In this document: one piece after another, positions 7,501-9,157 of the stretch
How positions within the stretch are numbered: the stretch's first letter is position 1
Layout of the letters: every line of letters begins with the position of its first letter
The notes under the pieces: generated by a model
Told to the model about the DNA's origin: nothing
What the model saw: the letters and a program-made list of their open reading frames with translations, nothing else
Database searches by the model: none
Assembly: GCA_964591705.1 (NCBI GenBank)
Contig: CAZQCX010000054.1
Span: forward strand, 1 to 9,157
Source of the DNA: UBA11855 sp964591705
GTDB lineage: Archaea; Thermoproteota; Bathyarchaeia; Bathyarchaeales; Bathycorpusculaceae
Reading direction: 5' to 3'
Length of the DNA: 9,157 bases
Made by a program: the position numbers and the translations under genes

Positions 7501-7816
7501 ACTTGTGCTTTGCACTCCCTATTTCAAAGAAGCCGAGCATACACATCTCGTTAGAGTCGCCCGTTTCGCTGGATTGCCAACTGAAGGGTACAATAGCGAC
7601 GAAAGCTATGGGTCCAATACTGAGCAAAATTATATTGGAGAGTGGCATGTTCAACCGATGGTTGCGCAATGCAAGCTCATCGCCCTCCACGCCGTTGTAC
7701 AGCTGAATGGTTCGAGCCTTAAGGATGCAGCGCAGAAAGTTTGCCAATTCCGGAAATGTTTACGATGTTCTCTGGAGCTTGGGCTGCTCCATTCGAGAAT
7801 GAAATAAAGCTTTCAT
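7493..7816 (-). pseudogene. Possible broken small membrane-protein gene (in-frame TAA after codon 18)
   Basis: On the minus strand, ATG at 7816 is preceded by AGGAGAT (7824-7830) at seven bases, the best Shine-Dalgarno match in the window. The frame runs 18 codons (MKALFHSRMEQPKLQRTS), meets TAA at 7762-7760, then continues open in the same frame for about 88 more codons to TAA at 7495-7493. The downstream part contains a hydrophobic stretch, NIILLSIGPIAFVAIVPF, that could span the membrane. Either a real 18-residue peptide, a decayed 107-codon gene, or coincidence; the last is quite possible because the region shows no recognisable family. Confidence 0.2.
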
Positions 7817-7892
7817 GGGGGTTATCTCCTGGTGTCTAATAGCCGATTTGCCCTTACAATCATCCGTGCGTTTTTTGGGCGTTTGAAACTAG

Positions 7893-7897
7893 AAAAA
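7893..7897 (-). terminator. Possible oligo-T terminator of the propeller gene
   Basis: About 30 bases after the propeller stop codon the minus strand reads CCCCCTTTTTCTAG. A short T run after a C-rich stretch is compatible with archaeal intrinsic termination, but the run is only five bases long and I see no hairpin. Confidence 0.25.
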
Positions 7898-7927
7898 GGG
7901 GGTTGGTTTGCTTTCTGCTTCTGTTGT

Positions 7928-9157
7928 TCAAGCTCGCTTCTTCAGTACTATGAGTGCAAGTACTGCACCAACCGCAATTATCGCAGCAATTATTGCAATG
8001 GTCGCATTGGTCACATAAGTTCCAGTCATGTCAGGCTCAGGCTCAGGCTCAGCTGGCTCTGGCGGTGAAGGGTCAACAGTAAACGCTGTTATGGCGCGCG
8101 ATGGGTAGTAAGACTTGGAGCCGGCGAAGCTTGCAATCACCGTATACTTGCCCTCAATGTCAGGAGTCCACGCAAAACTGAAAAAGCCATCAGCATCACT
8201 AACCGCCGTCCCTATGTTACGGTAGTTACCGTTCGCATCCAACACGTCAATCGTGACAGACACACCGACAGCGTCTTTCGGCATTGGGAACTGCTTGTAC
8301 ACGTATAGCATCCACTCGCTCATGCTTTCGTCAGCAACGGCTGGTACTCCTTTCGGAAAGCGAAGAGTTAGTTCGTCGCTTCTTGTGCCCGGCGACGCGT
8401 CAGTAACCGTGCCACGGATCACCAAGCTGGATCCCAGCGTGATCGCGGCCAATGGGGCTTCCACCGTCATGGCGCTCGGTCCCTTGCCTATTGCGTAGAT
8501 GCGCTGGTCATAAGTATCCATAGTCGCGATGATGCTGTCGCCTATGATTGCGCGTCCACCCCAGTCGGTTTGGCGGAACAAACCGTTTACTCTGAATATT
8601 TCTTTGCCAGTTTCTATGTCAACGCAAACAAACGGTCCGCCGCGCGGTTTAGGATCAGTAGGAGAGTGTTCAGAGGTCCCCATGTAGATTTTTCCATCCG
8701 TAATGATCAATGGTCGAATATGCCACTGGTTAGCCCACAGAACTTGGTTATACGGGTCATCTGCCGAGTAAGTCCACAGAAGGCTGCCTGTTTTGACGTC
8801 GAAGCAATGCAGTATGCCACTCATGCCCTGGGCGAAGAACTTGCCAGCAGCGATAGCGGTGCGCATGCCATAATGATCCAAGTAGTCCAAGGCGACAGTT
8901 GGACCCCAAATGCAATCCCCTGTCTCCGTGCTGAAGCCCCAGAATTGCTGCTTCTCCTTGTTCCATACGACAATGAGCTTATCGTCTATGTTCCCAGCCA
9001 CTCGACTTATGCTCTGGTTGCCTCTTAGCCATTCAGCTGGTGCAGTCCAGGTTTTGTTGAACAGCAACGTTCCTTCTTGCCCAGGTTTCAAGCTTACGGC
9101 CCACGTTGTGATGCTTGTTGCGGTTGTGCTTGAACCGACCATTCTATCACCAAGCTT
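7928..9157 (-). CDS. PQQ-like beta-propeller/Ig-domain surface protein with C-terminal membrane anchor, N-terminus missing
   Basis: 409 codons are visible; the frame is open to the window edge (five codons before the first ATG at 9142), so the gene starts outside. Numbering from that Met: residues about 1-220 carry PQQ_2-type propeller blades, each with a strand, an E/KTG turn and a Trp or Phe strand: GFSTETGDCIWG (69-80), LHCFDVKTGSLLWTYS (111-126), FVCVDIETGKEIFRV (171-185), IYAIGKG (215-221). Several blades must lie upstream. Residues 223-356 form an Ig-like beta-sandwich with DADGFFSFAWTP (316-327) and GKYTVIASFAGSKSY (331-345). A Pro/Glu linker (358-371) leads to a transmembrane helix (about 378-399) ending KKRA, so the protein is held on the outer face of the membrane. 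Such proteins are common in archaea and usually bind no PQQ; they are thought to act in adhesion or sugar or protein binding. Substrate unknown. The 475-base gap suggests a transcription unit separate from the tubulin operon. Confidence 0.9.
   Translation of the reverse strand, partial: KLGDRMVGSSTTATSITTWAVSLKPGQEGTLLFNKTWTAPAEWLRGNQSISRVAGNIDDKLIVVWNKEKQQFWGFSTETGDCIWGPTVALDYLDHYGMRTAIAAGKFFAQGMSGILHCFDVKTGSLLWTYSADDPYNQVLWANQWHIRPLIITDGKIYMGTSEHSPTDPKPRGGPFVCVDIETGKEIFRVNGLFRQTDWGGRAIIGDSIIATMDTYDQRIYAIGKGPSAMTVEAPLAAITLGSSLVIRGTVTDASPGTRSDELTLRFPKGVPAVADESMSEWMLYVYKQFPMPKDAVGVSVTIDVLDANGNYRNIGTAVSDADGFFSFAWTPDIEGKYTVIASFAGSKSYYPSRAITAFTVDPSPPEPAEPEPEPDMTGTYVTNATIAIIAAIIAVGAVLALIVLKKRA
8032..8052. 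repeat. Hexanucleotide repeat CAGGCT, 3.5 copies, coding for the Pro-Glu linker
   Basis: Three and a half tandem copies of CAGGCT on the plus strand encode the PEPEPEP part of the linker between the Ig-like domain and the membrane helix. Being a multiple of three, copy-number change by slippage would only lengthen or shorten the spacer. Confidence 0.85.

Larger units (their letters stand above)
7453..7927. other. 475-base spacer without a convincing intact gene
   Basis: This spacer separates the propeller-protein gene from the membrane protein-tubulin operon. It holds the operon promoter at its left end, a possible broken small gene on the minus strand (7493-7816) and an oligo-T stretch near 7893 that may end the propeller transcript. 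Open frames of up to about 100 codons occur on the plus strand (for example from GTG at 7505) but lack a ribosome binding site or recognisable motifs. I see no tRNA, rRNA, inverted-repeat element or CRISPR. Confidence 0.6.

Noticed and set aside
7505..7807. 100-codon open frame on the plus strand in the spacer
   Set aside because: It starts with GTG without a ribosome binding site, shows no recognisable motif and lies antisense to the promoter side of the operon.
8032..8052. CAGGCT repeat as a CRISPR-like or regulatory repeat
   Set aside because: It is a short in-frame tandem repeat that simply codes for the Pro-Glu linker.
8570..9028. 152-codon plus-strand open frame over the propeller
   Set aside because: The minus strand carries repeated propeller blades; the plus frame has no motif or ribosome binding site.

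Overview
The window looks archaeal. It has TTG/GTG starts, a TATA-like element upstream of a coding block, tight head-to-tail gene spacing, and secreted or membrane-anchored proteins in an archaeal style (a PQQ-like propeller followed by an Ig-like domain, a Pro/Glu linker and a C-terminal anchor). Base composition is moderate. I cannot assign a lineage from sequence alone; an uncultured archaeal group (Bathyarchaeia-like) is only a guess.

Layout: (1) 1-93, minus strand, the first 31 codons of a gene running off the window, one base after the stop of the next gene. (2) 95-2494, minus, a 799-residue protein with about ten membrane helices and a long helical, coiled-coil-like cytoplasmic half. 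(3) 2520-3836, plus, a 438-residue protein that I read as a highly diverged tubulin/FtsZ-fold protein whose nucleotide-binding loops have decayed, with an amphipathic N-terminal helix. (4) 3838-6507, minus, a large (about 889 residues) tubulin/FtsZ-superfamily GTPase with intact GLGSAGTN, GGGTGSG and DFDLAD motifs; its C-terminal tubulin subdomain is split off by about 450 residues of mostly helical insertion. Its start codon is unclear. (5) 6511-7452, minus, a secreted-type single-pass membrane protein directly upstream of the tubulin gene. (6) 7453-7927, a 475-base spacer with a promoter and perhaps a broken small gene. (7) 7928-9157, minus, the C-terminal part of a PQQ-like beta-propeller/Ig surface protein cut by the window edge.

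Genes 1 to 5 look like one functional module: a canonical GTPase filament-former, a pseudo-tubulin partner with a possible membrane-binding helix, a polytopic membrane protein with a big cytoplasmic coiled-coil domain, and a single-pass receptor-like membrane protein. The inferred role is membrane remodelling, cell shape or envelope organisation; the sequence does not say which. The propeller protein is probably a neighbouring surface protein and may or may not belong. The tubulin-fold assignment of gene 4 is strong, that of gene 3 is my own motif-level reading, and the system-level role is inference.
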